Shown piece by piece: positions 32,564 to 45,403 of a stretch of DNA of 64,000 bases. The position numbers and the translations under genes are program-made. The stretch is taken from the NCBI GenBank assembly GCA_021730785.1, contig JAKFWF010000046.1:62001-126000 (forward strand). The letters run 5' to 3'. The DNA is from Hyphomicrobiaceae bacterium (GTDB lineage Bacteria > Pseudomonadota > Alphaproteobacteria > Rhizobiales > Hyphomicrobiaceae). How positions within the stretch are numbered: the first letter of the stretch is position 1; each line of letters starts with the position of its first letter. The notes under the pieces are model-generated. The model had not been told where the DNA came from, did not search any database, and worked only from the letters and a program-made list of their open reading frames with translations.

Positions 32564-32899
32564 TCAGCTCGTGACGCGGCAGCGGCGCCATTCCTCGGGC
32601 TTGCCGCTCTTACCGCGACTCAGCGTCATGGCTTCCTCGCTGATCAGCTGCATGTCGATCTCGGTGCCGGCGTCCGGTTCAGGCGCGGGGACGACGTAGG
32701 AGAAATTGTGCCGCGAGTAGCTGCCCTTGATGCTGCTGCCGCCCGGCGTCCGTATGCTGGGGCCGTCGATCAGCAACGATTGGGTGGCAAAGCACCACTC
32801 GCCGTCGATCTTATCCGCGAGCGCGGGCGTGGCGAGCAGCAGAAGCGCGGCCCCTGCGCCGGCAAGCTGGATCATCCGTGAACGCAACACAAGTTGCAT
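32564..32899 (-). CDS. small secreted protein of unknown function
   Basis: A 111-residue protein with a clear Sec signal peptide (LVLRSRMIQLAGAGAALLLLATPALA, cleavage after ALA). The mature part has two cysteines (DGEWCFATQ and WRRCRVTS), which could form one disulfide in the periplasm. GAGGAGG lies 6 nt upstream of the ATG at 32899, which decides this start over 32917. I do not recognise the family. The 268-bp gap before it, after the sirtuin gene, holds no gene. Confidence 0.75.
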   Translation of the reverse strand: MQLVLRSRMIQLAGAGAALLLLATPALADKIDGEWCFATQSLLIDGPSIRTPGGSSIKGSYSRHNFSYVVPAPEPDAGTEIDMQLISEEAMTLSRGKSGKPEEWRRCRVTS

Positions 32900-33001
32900 G
32901 ACTGACCTCCTCGACACAACGCAAGCAGTTACCGATCGGCGAAGCTCGGCTGCACTGTAGCACCAGAGGCGACATCAGTAACCGTCCCCGTTGTCCCGCC
33001 C

Positions 33002-33208
33002 TCAATCCTGGATCATGGCGAGGGCCGCGCGGCGGTCGCCGGGCTTGAGCTTGAGGAACAGGGCGCGGGCCGCCTTGATGTCCTTGTCGGTGCCGCTTTC
33101 GGCGGCGGCCTTCAGGGCGAGCGTCGTCGCATGCGCAGCCCCGCAGATGAAGGCGAGCGCATTGGCGAGCCGCCCCATGGCGGCGCGGTCGATCGCTGTT
33201 TCGTCCAT
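33002..33208 (-). CDS. small alpha-helical protein encoded directly after the amidase
   Basis: A 68-residue Ala/Lys/Asp-rich helical protein (MDETAIDRAAMGRLANALAF to AALAMIQD). No signal peptide. Its start is 1 bp past the amidase stop on the same strand, so it is probably translated from the same mRNA. No family recognised. Confidence 0.6.
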   Translation of the reverse strand: MDETAIDRAAMGRLANALAFICGAAHATTLALKAAAESGTDKDIKAARALFLKLKPGDRRAALAMIQD

Positions 33209-33209
33209 G

Positions 33210-34643
33210 TCAGGCGCTCAGCTTCTGGAGGTCGGGGATCGGCCGGCGGGTCAGTGGGTTGTCGGCCAAAATCTGCTCCAGCGCGTGGGCGACTTCGAGG
33301 ACCAGTGCGTCGGATCCGTTCGGCCCGACGATCTGGATGCCGAACGGCATGTTGAAGTCGTCGAGCCCACAGGGGATCACGCAGGCCGCCGGCAGCACCG
33401 TCGTCAGCGCGTAGGATATGGCGAGCCAGCGCATGTAGGTTGGCATTTTCTCGCCGTTGATCTCCTCGATGAACAGCTGGTCGTGCGGGAACGGCGACAC
33501 GCTGGCAGCAGGGCAAATCAGGATGTCCACGTCCTGGAAGAAGCCCAGAAACTGCCTGTAGAGCTTGGACTGCACCACGCCCGCCTGCGCCATCTCAGCC
33601 GCCGTGACCTTGAGGCCGCGTTCGGTATTGTCGATCACGTTGCGGTCGAGCAGGTCGCGATACTTGGCGAGGCGCTCGCCGTGCGCGCCGACGAAGTAGA
33701 CGCCGCGGCAGGTCTCGAACACGTCGTGCACGCCGTCGAGGTCGGGGTCCATGTACTGCGCCTCGCTGAACACGTTCGAGAAGGTCTTGACCCGCGACTG
33801 GAACGTGCGGGCGATGCTTTCGTCGATCGGGCAGCAGCCGAGGTCGGTCGAAATCGCGACGCGAATGGTGCCGAGGTCGATGTCGGCGAGATATTCCGGG
33901 ATACGCATCACGTTGTCGTTCGAGTAGGGATCACGCGGGTCCATGCCGATCTGGGCGCGCAGCAGCAGGTGCGCGTCGGCGACCGAGCGGCCCATGGGTC
34001 CCTGCACCTGGAACGGCGACAGGCCGATCGCACGCTCGGGCACCGGCACGACGCCCGGCGAAGGGCGATAGCCGACAATGCCGCAGAAGGCGGCCGGCGT
34101 GCGCAACGACCCGCCGTAGTCGGAGCCGGTCGCGATCGGCACCTGGCCGATGGCGAGCGACACCGCCGAGCCGCCCGACGAGCCGGAGCAGGTCTTGGTC
34201 GGATCGAACGGGTTGCCGGTCGCACCATAGACGCGATTGCGGGTGTTGGCGCCGGCACCGAACTCGGGCGTATTGGTCTTGCCCAGGATGTTGGCGCCGT
34301 GGCCGCGCAGTTGGGCGATGCCGGCGTCATCCTCCTTGGGAACGTGGTCCTTGTAGATCAGCGAGCCCCAGGTGGTGCGCAAGTTCGCGGTCGCTTGCAG
34401 GTCCTTGATGCCGAGCGGCAGGCCGTGCAGCAGGCCCAGTTCGTCGCCGCGCATGACCTGGTTCTCGGCCTGTTTGGCGGCCTTGCGTGCAGCCTTCTCG
34501 TCCATCGCGACAAATGCGTTGACGCTCTTGTTCGTCGCCTCGATGCGCTTGAGGCAGCTCTCCAAAAGCTCGACCGGCGACAGCCGCTTGGCCCCAATCA
34601 GGCGGCGGGCGGTGGTGGCAGGCAGATCGCAGGGCTCGGTCAT
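33210..34643 (-). CDS. amidase-signature-family amidohydrolase
   Basis: A 477-residue amidase with the complete Ser-cisSer-Lys triad. The Lys is in LPLGIKDLQATANL, the cis-Ser in TCSGSSGGSAVSLAIG and the nucleophile Ser in GSDYGGSLRTPAAFCG. The C-terminus has AACVIPCGLDDFNMPFGIQIVG. It is probably a cytoplasmic hydrolase of simple amides. It does not look like GatA, since gatC/gatB are absent and the sequence is nearer to general amidases. It is followed by a 68-residue protein. Confidence 0.9.
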   Translation of the reverse strand: MTEPCDLPATTARRLIGAKRLSPVELLESCLKRIEATNKSVNAFVAMDEKAARKAAKQAENQVMRGDELGLLHGLPLGIKDLQATANLRTTWGSLIYKDHVPKEDDAGIAQLRGHGANILGKTNTPEFGAGANTRNRVYGATGNPFDPTKTCSGSSGGSAVSLAIGQVPIATGSDYGGSLRTPAAFCGIVGYRPSPGVVPVPERAIGLSPFQVQGPMGRSVADAHLLLRAQIGMDPRDPYSNDNVMRIPEYLADIDLGTIRVAISTDLGCCPIDESIARTFQSRVKTFSNVFSEAQYMDPDLDGVHDVFETCRGVYFVGAHGERLAKYRDLLDRNVIDNTERGLKVTAAEMAQAGVVQSKLYRQFLGFFQDVDILICPAASVSPFPHDQLFIEEINGEKMPTYMRWLAISYALTTVLPAACVIPCGLDDFNMPFGIQIVGPNGSDALVLEVAHALEQILADNPLTRRPIPDLQKLSA

Positions 34644-35047
34644 GGGAGGGATCCGGGTGGGAGTGGCAGCGGGGTGCGTGGTGCCGACTGGCTTAGCCGG
34701 TTGCAGCGCCAGATGCGAGTTCGATGAGGCGGCCTATAGTCGCGTCACCTTGGGGCGGGCGCAAGGGCGCGCTGATCGGGACATATGCCGATGGGCAGCT
34801 CCCAGCCGAACCGCGCCGGCGTTCGGGATCAACACCAATCCTACCGCCAGGTACACTTGCCGCTCGCCGGTCTGCACGATAGTCATGGGGGAATGCGTGC
34901 CAGAGCCGTATGACCGGTCGTCATCCACGTCGATGTCTCAATCGGGCGTCACGATCCAACCGGGCCAACGGCCTGCAATCCTGCTCCGCGCCTCAGCAAC
35001 CACGGCCAAGATTGCCCGCAACCGCCGCCCTTTCGAAAGCCCGCACG
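34644..35047. other. intergenic between amidase and trpB, no gene seen
   Basis: About 400 bp holding the divergent promoters of the amidase and trpB. No Trp-rich leader peptide, T-box or terminator-like hairpin was found. Open frames here are random high-GC frames without family features. Confidence 0.5.
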
Positions 35048-36304
35048 ATGTCCTCACCAAAGACCCGCACGCCAAACCCCAACAGCTTTGCCACCGGCCC
35101 CGACGAGCGCGGCTACTTCGGCATGTTCGGCGGCCGCTTCGTCGCCGAGACGCTGATGCCGCTGATCCTCGATCTGGAGGGGCATTACACGCGCGCCAAG
35201 TCCGACCCGGCTTTCCAGGCGCAGCTGGCCGACCTCAACGCGAATTATGCGGGCAGGCCGAGTCCGCTCTATTTTGCCGAGCGCATGACCGAGCATTGCC
35301 GCAAGAGCGCAAGTGAGGGCTTCGGCGCTAAAATCTACTTCAAGCGCGACGAGCTCAATCATACCGGCAGCCACAAGATCAACAATTGCCTTGGCCAAAT
35401 TCTGCTGGCCCTGCGCATGGGCAAGACCCGCATCATCGCCGAGACGGGCGCCGGCCAGCACGGCGTGGCGGTTGCAACCGTGTGCGCCAAGTTCGACCTG
35501 CCGTGCGAGATCTACATGGGCGCGACCGACGTCGAGCGGCAGAAGCCGAACGTGTTCCGCATGCACCTGCTCGGCGCAAAGATCAATGCCGTGACCTCGG
35601 GCGCCGGCACCTTGAAGGATGCCATGAATGAAGCCCTGCGCGACTGGGTCACGAACGTCAAGGACACGTACTACATCATTGGCACGGCGGCCGGACCGCA
35701 CCCCTATCCCGCCATGGTGCGCGACTTCCAGTCCGTGATTGGCCGCGAATTGCGCCAGCAGATGATGGCCGCCGAAGGCCGTTTGCCCGACACGCTCGTC
35801 GCCTGCATCGGCGGCGGCTCGAACGCCATTGGCCTGTTCCACCCCTTCCTCGACGACAGAACCGTCAAGATCTTTGGCGTCGAAGCTGGCGGGCACGGCC
35901 TTGGCGTCGAGAACGGCCACGCCGCATCCATGAACGGCGGCAGACCCGGCGTGCTGCATGGCAACCGGACCTACCTACTGCAGGACGGCGACGGGCAGAT
36001 CCTCGAAGGCCACTCGATCTCGGCCGGCCTCGATTATCCCGGCGTCGGACCCGAGCATGCCTGGCTGCACGACACGAAGCGCGTCACCTATGTATCCTCG
36101 ACCGACAAGGAGGCGCTGGCCGCGTTCCAGCTCTGCACCAAACTCGAAGGCATCATCCCGGCACTCGAGCCGGCCCACGCCCTCGCCTACGTAACGAAGC
36201 TCGCGCCGACGCTGCCCGACACAGACCTGCTGGTGATGAACCTGTGCGGTCGGGGCGACAAGGACATCTTCGCCGTCGCCGACCATCTCGGCATGAAGAT
36301 CTGA
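35048..36304 (+). CDS. trpB: tryptophan synthase beta subunit
   Basis: A 418-residue TrpB1-type subunit that condenses indole with serine to tryptophan. It has [17 protein letters not shown] near the start, the PLP lysine K110 in [29 protein letters not shown] and the phosphate-binding [13 protein letters not shown]. The ATG at 35048 matches the family start; the frame extends upstream to 34910 without similarity. Neither trpF nor trpA is adjacent: a ChaN-like gene follows after 249 bp. Confidence 0.95.
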   Translation: MSSPKTRTPNPNSFATGPDERGYFGMFGGRFVAETLMPLILDLEGHYTRAKSDPAFQAQLADLNANYAGRPSPLYFAERMTEHCRKSASEGFGAKIYFKRDELNHTGSHKINNCLGQILLALRMGKTRIIAETGAGQHGVAVATVCAKFDLPCEIYMGATDVERQKPNVFRMHLLGAKINAVTSGAGTLKDAMNEALRDWVTNVKDTYYIIGTAAGPHPYPAMVRDFQSVIGRELRQQMMAAEGRLPDTLVACIGGGSNAIGLFHPFLDDRTVKIFGVEAGGHGLGVENGHAASMNGGRPGVLHGNRTYLLQDGDGQILEGHSISAGLDYPGVGPEHAWLHDTKRVTYVSSTDKEALAAFQLCTKLEGIIPALEPAHALAYVTKLAPTLPDTDLLVMNLCGRGDKDIFAVADHLGMKI

Positions 36305-36553
36305 CGCCAGCCACGCGGCGGCGACCGCCGGCCGCAAGAGGACGATGCCGTGGCCCGCGCCGTCACGCCCAATCAGATCGCGGTCGAAAGCGGAACCGCT
36401 CGAGGCGCCGGTGCACATCCCGCGCAGTTTCGGGATTGCCGTTGGCGTAGGTCAGGAACGCACGGCACTTCGATCAGCACACCGGGCCATGGCATGGTAT
36501 GTTCTTCATAGCGCTTCCGGGGCGCGCGAGCCGGGACAAGGGAGACCGGTGGC

Positions 36554-37546
36554 ATGGCAACTTTCGCACGCGGCGTGATCGTGCTCGCAATATGGCTGGC
36601 GCTGGCGGTGCCGCTCACGGCGCAAACGCCGCCGCACCCGCTGGCGGGCAAGATTTTCGCCGCGCGCACGGGCGTGCTGACCGACCTCAGTAATCCGGCC
36701 GTGGTGGGCGCGCTGTTCCCCTGCGGCGCCATCACGCTGCTGGGCGAGGTGCACGACAACCCGGAGCATCACCGGATGCGGGGGGACCTGGTGCGCGGGC
36801 TTACCAATGACGGCGAACTCTCCGCCACGTGCCGACTGCGGAGCTTCATCTTCGAGCACATCAGCGCCGATCAAGATCAGAAGCTGAATTCGTTCTATGA
36901 AACCTGGCCAAATCCAGACGACCCGGAGGTCACGCAAAGGCTGTTCTCGATGCTGGAGTGGGACAAATCCGGCTGGCCCTCGCGGCACATGTTCGTGCCG
37001 CTGATGAGTGAAATCATCCGCCATGGCGGCGCCATCGTTGCTGGCAACCCGAAACGGGATGTTACGCGGATGATCGCACGGGAGGGCCTTGGCACGCTCG
37101 ATCCGCCCTTGGTTGCGGGCTTGGGTCTCGACCGCCCCGTGCCGGATGCGCATCGCGATGGCCTGCTGCACGAACTGGAGGCCAGCCATTGCGGGCTCGT
37201 GCCCAAAGGCGCATTCGGCAACATGGCGGCCGCACAGCGCTATCGGGACGCGCATATCGCCGAAGCAGCACTCAAGGCCGCGGCTGCAATTCCCGGCGCG
37301 GTGGTCTTCGCCGGCAACGGCCACGTGCGCACCGACCGCGGCGTGCCCTACTACATCAAGCAGCGCGCACCCCACCGCATGGTCATCGCCGTCACCTTCA
37401 CCGAGGTCGAGGATGGCAACACCGATCCCGCCCTGTACGGCCCGCGCGATGCCACCGGCCGCCCCGCCACCGACTACGTCGCTTTCGCCGCACCCGCCGC
37501 CCGCGAGGACCCGTGCGAAGCAATGCGCAAGATGTTTGGGAAGTAG
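36554..37546 (+). CDS. ChaN-like (haem-binding uptake/TIKI superfamily) exported protein
   Basis: A 330-residue protein with a Sec signal peptide (VIVLAIWLALAVPLTAQ). The ChaN domain shows ITLLGEVHDNPEHHRMRG with the conserved Glu-His pair, FEHISADQD and the terminal VVFAGNGHVRTDRGVPYY. Relatives bind haem and are linked to iron uptake; the superfamily includes TIKI peptidases. No TonB receptor or iron regulator is adjacent, so a role in iron uptake is only family-based. No lipobox was seen, so it is probably periplasmic. Confidence 0.82.
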   Translation: MATFARGVIVLAIWLALAVPLTAQTPPHPLAGKIFAARTGVLTDLSNPAVVGALFPCGAITLLGEVHDNPEHHRMRGDLVRGLTNDGELSATCRLRSFIFEHISADQDQKLNSFYETWPNPDDPEVTQRLFSMLEWDKSGWPSRHMFVPLMSEIIRHGGAIVAGNPKRDVTRMIAREGLGTLDPPLVAGLGLDRPVPDAHRDGLLHELEASHCGLVPKGAFGNMAAAQRYRDAHIAEAALKAAAAIPGAVVFAGNGHVRTDRGVPYYIKQRAPHRMVIAVTFTEVEDGNTDPALYGPRDATGRPATDYVAFAAPAAREDPCEAMRKMFGK

Positions 37547-37595
37547 GCGGCTGTGACGCGGCCGTTAAAAGGAGTGTGCCACCTGGATCAGGTTC

Positions 37596-37800
37596 ATGCT
37601 AATTGTGCCCAGGCTGTCAGGCGTCCAGCTCATCGAAACACTCACCACAGCGGAATTCGTGGTCGCCCATATCAAGGGTAGTCATCACCGGTTGCAGCAT
37701 CCCGACGACCGCACCACTACCGTTCCGATCCACGGTCACGAAATCATAGGGTCTGGCCCTTTTGCCGAGGATACGACGCGACTGTGACCTGTCGCGGTAA
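37596..37800 (+). pseudogene. frameshifted HicA-type toxin remnant
   Basis: The frame from 37596 encodes PRLSGVQLIETLTTAEF, then KGSHHRLQHPDDRTTTVPIHG, the double-stranded-RNA-binding-like fold of HicA with the catalytic-site His in GSHH. It then drifts into a nonsense tail and stops at 37787. From 37750 another frame reads GLALLPRIRRDCDLSR and stops at 37800, which is the expected HicA C-terminus. A single-base indel around 37749 explains both. No hicB is seen on either side. It is probably an inactive relic. Confidence 0.72.
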
Positions 37801-37936
37801 GACTTCGAGGCCCTGCATTAGCTGGTCACAACGTGGATTGGGTCATACTGGCCCGCTTGCCGGTCGTATCCCAGCCCACATTTGAGTCGACCTTCCCCGC
37901 TGGTCAAGGCTGTTGCACTGCACTATGTAGCGGCCC

Positions 37937-41257
<3,321 letters not shown>

Positions 41258-41389
41258 AAGGGTCGCAGGGCGGTGAAAGAGCTGTCCCCAGGGCTGGCCC
41301 CGCCGGGACTGGTCAAACTCATGCATTTGCGTGACACTATCCGACGAGCGCTACCGGCGCCTGTCCGGTCAAGACGAGGAGACGTTGCC

Positions 41390-41869
41390 ATGGCGATGGA
41401 AAAAGTGCCGATGACGGCTGAGGGCCACGAAAAGGTCACGGCCGAGTTGCATCGTCTCAAATCCGAGGAACGCCCGCGGATCATCGCTGCCATTTCGGAG
41501 GCACGCGCGCATGGCGATCTGTCGGAAAACGCCGAGTATCATGCGGCGAAGGAGCAGCAGGGCCTGAACGAAGCCAAGGTGATGGAACTCGAGGACAAGC
41601 TGTCGCGCGCCGAGGTGATCGACGTCAGCATGATGTCGGGCAACACGGTGAAGTTCGGCGCGACGGTATCGCTGCTCGACGAGGATACCGATCAGAAGGT
41701 CAAGTACCGGATCGTCGGCGAGCTTGAAGCCAACGTAAGCGAGGGCAAGGTGTCGATCGCCTCGCCGATCGCGCGTGCGCTGATCGGCAAATCGAAGGGC
41801 GAAACCGCCGAGGTCACGACGCCCAAGGGTTCGAAATCCTACGAGATCATCAAGATCGAGTGGAAGTAG
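41390..41869 (+). CDS. greA: transcription elongation factor GreA
   Basis: A 159-residue factor that rescues backtracked RNA polymerase by stimulating transcript cleavage. The N-terminal coiled coil carries the tip acidic pair in [20 protein letters not shown], and the C-terminal FKBP-like domain ends [21 protein letters not shown]. The ATG at 41390 has GAGGAG upstream; the open frame from 41273 is not used. It lies 132 bp after carB; the carB-greA order is common in alphaproteobacteria. Confidence 0.95.
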   Translation: MAMEKVPMTAEGHEKVTAELHRLKSEERPRIIAAISEARAHGDLSENAEYHAAKEQQGLNEAKVMELEDKLSRAEVIDVSMMSGNTVKFGATVSLLDEDTDQKVKYRIVGELEANVSEGKVSIASPIARALIGKSKGETAEVTTPKGSKSYEIIKIEWK

Positions 41870-42176
41870 CGGTCGCCGATGCTTCCGGATAAGGCGTCGA
41901 TGACAAGCGGCCAACGCGGATTTTCGCCCCCACGCCGCTTGCAGGTGAGGACAACGCCGGCATCGATCTTTCTTCTTCATAGATTTCGATGCCAGCGTGA
42001 GATTGCGGGGACTTTCTCACGGGCGGCTCCAGTCGCCTGACACGCACCCCGGCTCTCCCCCGCGAGGGCAGCGAGGGGCGATCGGAAAGGCGGCACCAAG
42101 AGTTCGGTCATGCAATCGCCCTGACTGTCGGGGCGCAACCCTTCCCCCTGCTTCGCATTCGCGTTACCCTTTGCTC
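41870..42176. other. intergenic with a long-loop inverted repeat and a dispersed motif
   Basis: CGCCGGCATCGA (41955-41966) and TCGATGCCAGCG (41986-41997) are inverted with one mismatch around 19 bp, possibly the greA terminator though no T-run follows. GGTCATGCAATCGCCCTGA (42106-42124) resembles strings at 29831 and 32490. No gene was seen. Confidence 0.5.
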
Positions 42177-42749
42177 ATGCCCCGTCTGTTCGCCGCCATC
42201 GTCATGCCCGAGGAGATCGCGACCACGCTCGACCGCGTGCGCCAACCGACGCCGGGTGCATTCTGGATCCCGCCGACCGACATGCACTTAACGCTGCGCT
42301 TCGTCGGCGACGTGGGCAAGGGTCAGGCCCGCGAATTCGCCGAGGAACTGGCGCGCATCGAACTGCCCGCGTTCTCGCTCAAACTCGACGGGCTCGGCGC
42401 GTTCGGTGGCGATGAGCCGCGCGTGCTATGGGCAGGTGTCCAGCCGAGCGAAACGCTCGATGCGCTCGCGCGCGCTTGCGATCGCGCCGCGCGCAACGCC
42501 GGGCTGCCGGCGGAGGGCCGCACCTGGAAGCCGCACGTGACGCTCGCCCGCCTGCGCCATACGCCCGTCGATGCCGTGGTACGCGTGCTCTCGCGCAAGG
42601 CGACGTTCAACACGGACGAGTTCTTCGTCGGCTCCTTCGCCTTGATGTCGGCCAAGCCCGGCCTCGGCGGCGGCCCCTACGTGGTCGAGGAAACGTATGC
42701 GCTGGCCGGCGGCCAGTACGCCAACTTCGCCGACGAGAACAATTATTGA
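42177..42749 (+). CDS. thpR: RNA 2',3'-cyclic phosphodiesterase (LigT family)
   Basis: A 190-residue 2H phosphoesterase. The two HxTx catalytic motifs are [10 protein letters not shown] (about 39-48) and PHVTLARL (about 120-127), at the usual spacing. It hydrolyses 2',3'-cyclic phosphate ends of RNA to 2'-phosphates. The start at 42177 gives the typical [13 protein letters not shown]; the frame extends to 41997. It precedes phhB by 11 bp, so it probably heads the phhB-xdhB transcription unit. Confidence 0.92.
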   Translation: MPRLFAAIVMPEEIATTLDRVRQPTPGAFWIPPTDMHLTLRFVGDVGKGQAREFAEELARIELPAFSLKLDGLGAFGGDEPRVLWAGVQPSETLDALARACDRAARNAGLPAEGRTWKPHVTLARLRHTPVDAVVRVLSRKATFNTDEFFVGSFALMSAKPGLGGGPYVVEETYALAGGQYANFADENNY

Positions 42750-42760
42750 AGGGCAAGGCC

Positions 42761-43054
42761 ATGGCTAAGAAGCTCGATGATGCTGCGATATCGGCCGGCC
42801 TCAAGTCGCACCCAGCCTGGAGCCGCGTTGCCGGGCGCGAGGCAATCACCCGTTCGTTCAAGTTCGCCGATTTCAGCGCGGCTTTCGGCTTCATGACGCG
42901 GGCGGCACTGGTGGCCGAGCAGTTGAACCACCATCCCGAGTGGTTCAACGTGTGGAACCGGGTCGATGTGACGCTCACCACGCACGATGCCAACGGGATT
43001 ACCGATCTCGACTTCAAGCTCGCAGCCAGCATGGACAAGATCGCCGGACAGTGA
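42761..43054 (+). CDS. phhB: pterin-4a-carbinolamine dehydratase
   Basis: A 97-residue PCD/DCoH protein. The catalytic block [30 protein letters not shown] contains the conserved His-His and later His with WFN and V-x-V-x-L-T-T-H. It dehydrates 4a-hydroxytetrahydropterin. No phenylalanine hydroxylase gene is near; instead xdhB follows after 6 bp. Stand-alone PCDs beside molybdopterin enzymes have been proposed to act on oxidised molybdopterin, so a cofactor-repair role is a fair inference. Confidence 0.9.
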   Translation: MAKKLDDAAISAGLKSHPAWSRVAGREAITRSFKFADFSAAFGFMTRAALVAEQLNHHPEWFNVWNRVDVTLTTHDANGITDLDFKLAASMDKIAGQ

Positions 43055-43060
43055 CCCGAT

Positions 43061-45403
43061 ATGCACGCAACGGTCGACCAACTGCAAAAGGCGCGCATCG
43101 ATGGTGGCGTGCATGAGCCGCGCGCCCATGACAGCAGTATCCGCCATGTGACCGGAGAAGCCGTCTATACTGGCGACATCAAGTTGCCGGCTGATGCGGT
43201 CGCCGTGTTCATTGCGACGAGCCCGCATGCACATGCCGCCATCAGGAGCATCGATCTAGAAGCTGTGCGGCGTCAGCCGGGCATCATTGCAGTGCTTGGA
43301 GCTGGAGATATCCCGGGCATCAACGACTGCAGCCCGTTCGCGGGTGACGACCCGATTTTCGCCGAGGCCAAGGTCGAGTATGCCGGCCAGTCACTGTTTG
43401 CCGTGGCCGCGGCAACCCTTGCCGAAGCACGCGCAGCAGCCACGCTCGCGGTCATCGATTTTGCGCCCCAGCCCGCCATCGTGACGATCGCCCAGGCGAT
43501 GGCGACGCAGTCCTACCTGAGCCCGCCACGCACCCTGATCCACGGTGATCCGGAGGCGGCCATCGCAACTGCCGCGCACCGACTGACTGGCCGCATCGAG
43601 ATCGGCGGGCAAGAGCATTTCTACCTCGAGGGTCAGGTCGCCATCGCGATGCCCGGCGAGGGTGATGAGATGCTGATCCACAGCTCGACACAGCACCCGA
43701 CAGAGGTGCAGCACAAGGTGGCCGATGCCCTCGGCGTGCCCTTCCATGCGGTCACCGTCGAAGTTCGGCGCATGGGCGGCGCGTTCGGCGGCAAAGAGAC
43801 CCACGGCAATCTGCCGGCGACCGTTGCGGCACTCGTCGCCCGCCAGACGGGCCGTGCAGCCATCGTCCGCTATGACCGCGACGACGATATGCACATCACC
43901 GGCAAGCGCCACGATTTCCGCATCGACTACACCGCGGGGTTTGACGACACCGGCCGCATCCTCGGCGTCACCTTCGACCATGCATCCCGCTGCGGCATGT
44001 CGTTTGATCTGTCGGCCGCCATCTCGGACCGCGCGCTGTGCCACGCCGACAACGCCTACTTCATCCCGGCAATGCGGGTGACGTCCTATCTGTGCAAGAC
44101 CAATACAGCATCCAACACCGCTTTCCGCGGCTTCGGCGGCCCGCAAGGCATGATCGGCATCGAGCGGGTGATCGAGGAGATCGCCCGGCACCTTCGGGTC
44201 GATCCGGTGACGGTGCGGCGTGCGAACTTCTATCCCCACAAGGACAGCGGTGGCCATCGGGCGACGCCTTACCGGATGCTGGTCGAGGACTGCATCATCC
44301 AGGATCTGTTCGACGAACTCGAAGCCTCGTCCGATTACGCGCCGCGCCGCGCTGAGATCATCGCGTTCAACGCGAAAAGTGCGGTCCTGAAGCGGGGCAT
44401 CGCGATGACGCCCGTGAAATTCGGCATCTCGTTCAACAACATCATGCTCAATCAGGCTGGCGCGCTGGTGCACGTCTATGCCGACGGCTCCATCGGCTTG
44501 AACCACGGCGGTACAGAGATGGGCCAGGGCTTGTTCATCAAGGTCGCCCAGGTGGTGGCAGAAGCGTTCCAGGTCGATCTCGATCGCGTCAAGATTACAG
44601 CGACCACGACGGGCAAGGTGCCAAACACGTCGGCGACGGCGGCATCGTCGGGCTCCGATCTCAACGGCATGGCGGCGCTGGACGCTGCGAACAAGATCAA
44701 AGCGCGGCTCGCAGCCTACTTGGCGAACGCCCACAACGTGGCGGCAGCCGCCATAACCTTCGAGCCGAACCGCATCCTGGTTGGCGGCCGCGAGATCGCC
44801 TTCGACGATGCCATCGCCGAGGCCCACCGCGCCCGCGTGTCGCTATCGGCAACCGGCTTTTATGCAACGCCGAAGCTGCACTGGGACGAAGGTACGCGCA
44901 CCGGCCGCCCGTTCTACTATTTCTGCTTTGGCGCCGCCGTCAGCGAGGTTGCAATCGACACGCTCACGGGCGAAAATCGAATTCTGCGCGTCGATATCGT
45001 GCACGACTGCGGACGCTCGCTCAATCCGGCGATCGACCTGGGCCAGATCGAAGGCGGCTTTGTGCAAGGGGCCGGGTGGCTGACCATGGAAGAACTGGTT
45101 TGGGATGATCGCGGGCGGCTGAAAACGCATGCGCCGGCGACCTACAAGATCCCCTGTGCCTCCGACCGGCCAGTCGACCTGCGGATCAAGATCCACGACA
45201 GGGGACGCAACATCGAGGATACGATCTACCGTTCAAAGGCCGTGGGCGAGCCGCCGCTGATGCTCGCGATCTCGGCGCACGCAGCGCTGAGTGATGCGGT
45301 CGCCAGCGTTGCCGGCGGCCGGGTCGCGCCCGACCTCGATGCTCCCGCAACGCCGGAGCGCATCCTCATGGCGGTTGAGCGTGTGAAGGCCAACGCGCCA
45401 TGA
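43061..45403 (+). CDS. xdhB: xanthine dehydrogenase molybdenum-binding subunit
   Basis: A 780-residue large subunit that oxidises hypoxanthine/xanthine to urate at a Mo centre. It shows IRHVTGEAVYTGDIKLPADA at the N-terminus, the Mo-pterin loops RRMGGAFGGKETHG and FRGFGGPQGMIGIERV, EMGQGLFIKVAQVVAEAF and the catalytic Glu in SKAVGEPPLMLAIS. It needs a partner (XdhA) with [2Fe-2S] and FAD domains, which is not adjacent. It overlaps the ABC ATPase by ATGA and heads a purine uptake and breakdown operon. Confidence 0.93.
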   Translation: MHATVDQLQKARIDGGVHEPRAHDSSIRHVTGEAVYTGDIKLPADAVAVFIATSPHAHAAIRSIDLEAVRRQPGIIAVLGAGDIPGINDCSPFAGDDPIFAEAKVEYAGQSLFAVAAATLAEARAAATLAVIDFAPQPAIVTIAQAMATQSYLSPPRTLIHGDPEAAIATAAHRLTGRIEIGGQEHFYLEGQVAIAMPGEGDEMLIHSSTQHPTEVQHKVADALGVPFHAVTVEVRRMGGAFGGKETHGNLPATVAALVARQTGRAAIVRYDRDDDMHITGKRHDFRIDYTAGFDDTGRILGVTFDHASRCGMSFDLSAAISDRALCHADNAYFIPAMRVTSYLCKTNTASNTAFRGFGGPQGMIGIERVIEEIARHLRVDPVTVRRANFYPHKDSGGHRATPYRMLVEDCIIQDLFDELEASSDYAPRRAEIIAFNAKSAVLKRGIAMTPVKFGISFNNIMLNQAGALVHVYADGSIGLNHGGTEMGQGLFIKVAQVVAEAFQVDLDRVKITATTTGKVPNTSATAASSGSDLNGMAALDAANKIKARLAAYLANAHNVAAAAITFEPNRILVGGREIAFDDAIAEAHRARVSLSATGFYATPKLHWDEGTRTGRPFYYFCFGAAVSEVAIDTLTGENRILRVDIVHDCGRSLNPAIDLGQIEGGFVQGAGWLTMEELVWDDRGRLKTHAPATYKIPCASDRPVDLRIKIHDRGRNIEDTIYRSKAVGEPPLMLAISAHAALSDAVASVAGGRVAPDLDAPATPERILMAVERVKANAP

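Noticed and set aside
34734-34928. A 64-codon minus-strand frame in the amidase-trpB gap
   Set aside because: No Shine-Dalgarno, no recognised domain and a random Arg-rich C-terminus.
34644-35047. A trp leader peptide or attenuator before trpB
   Set aside because: No run of Trp codons in a short frame and no terminator hairpin was found.
37800-37936. A hicB antitoxin after the hicA relic
   Set aside because: No frame in this gap, nor in the gap upstream, shows a HicB fold or a ribbon-helix-helix.
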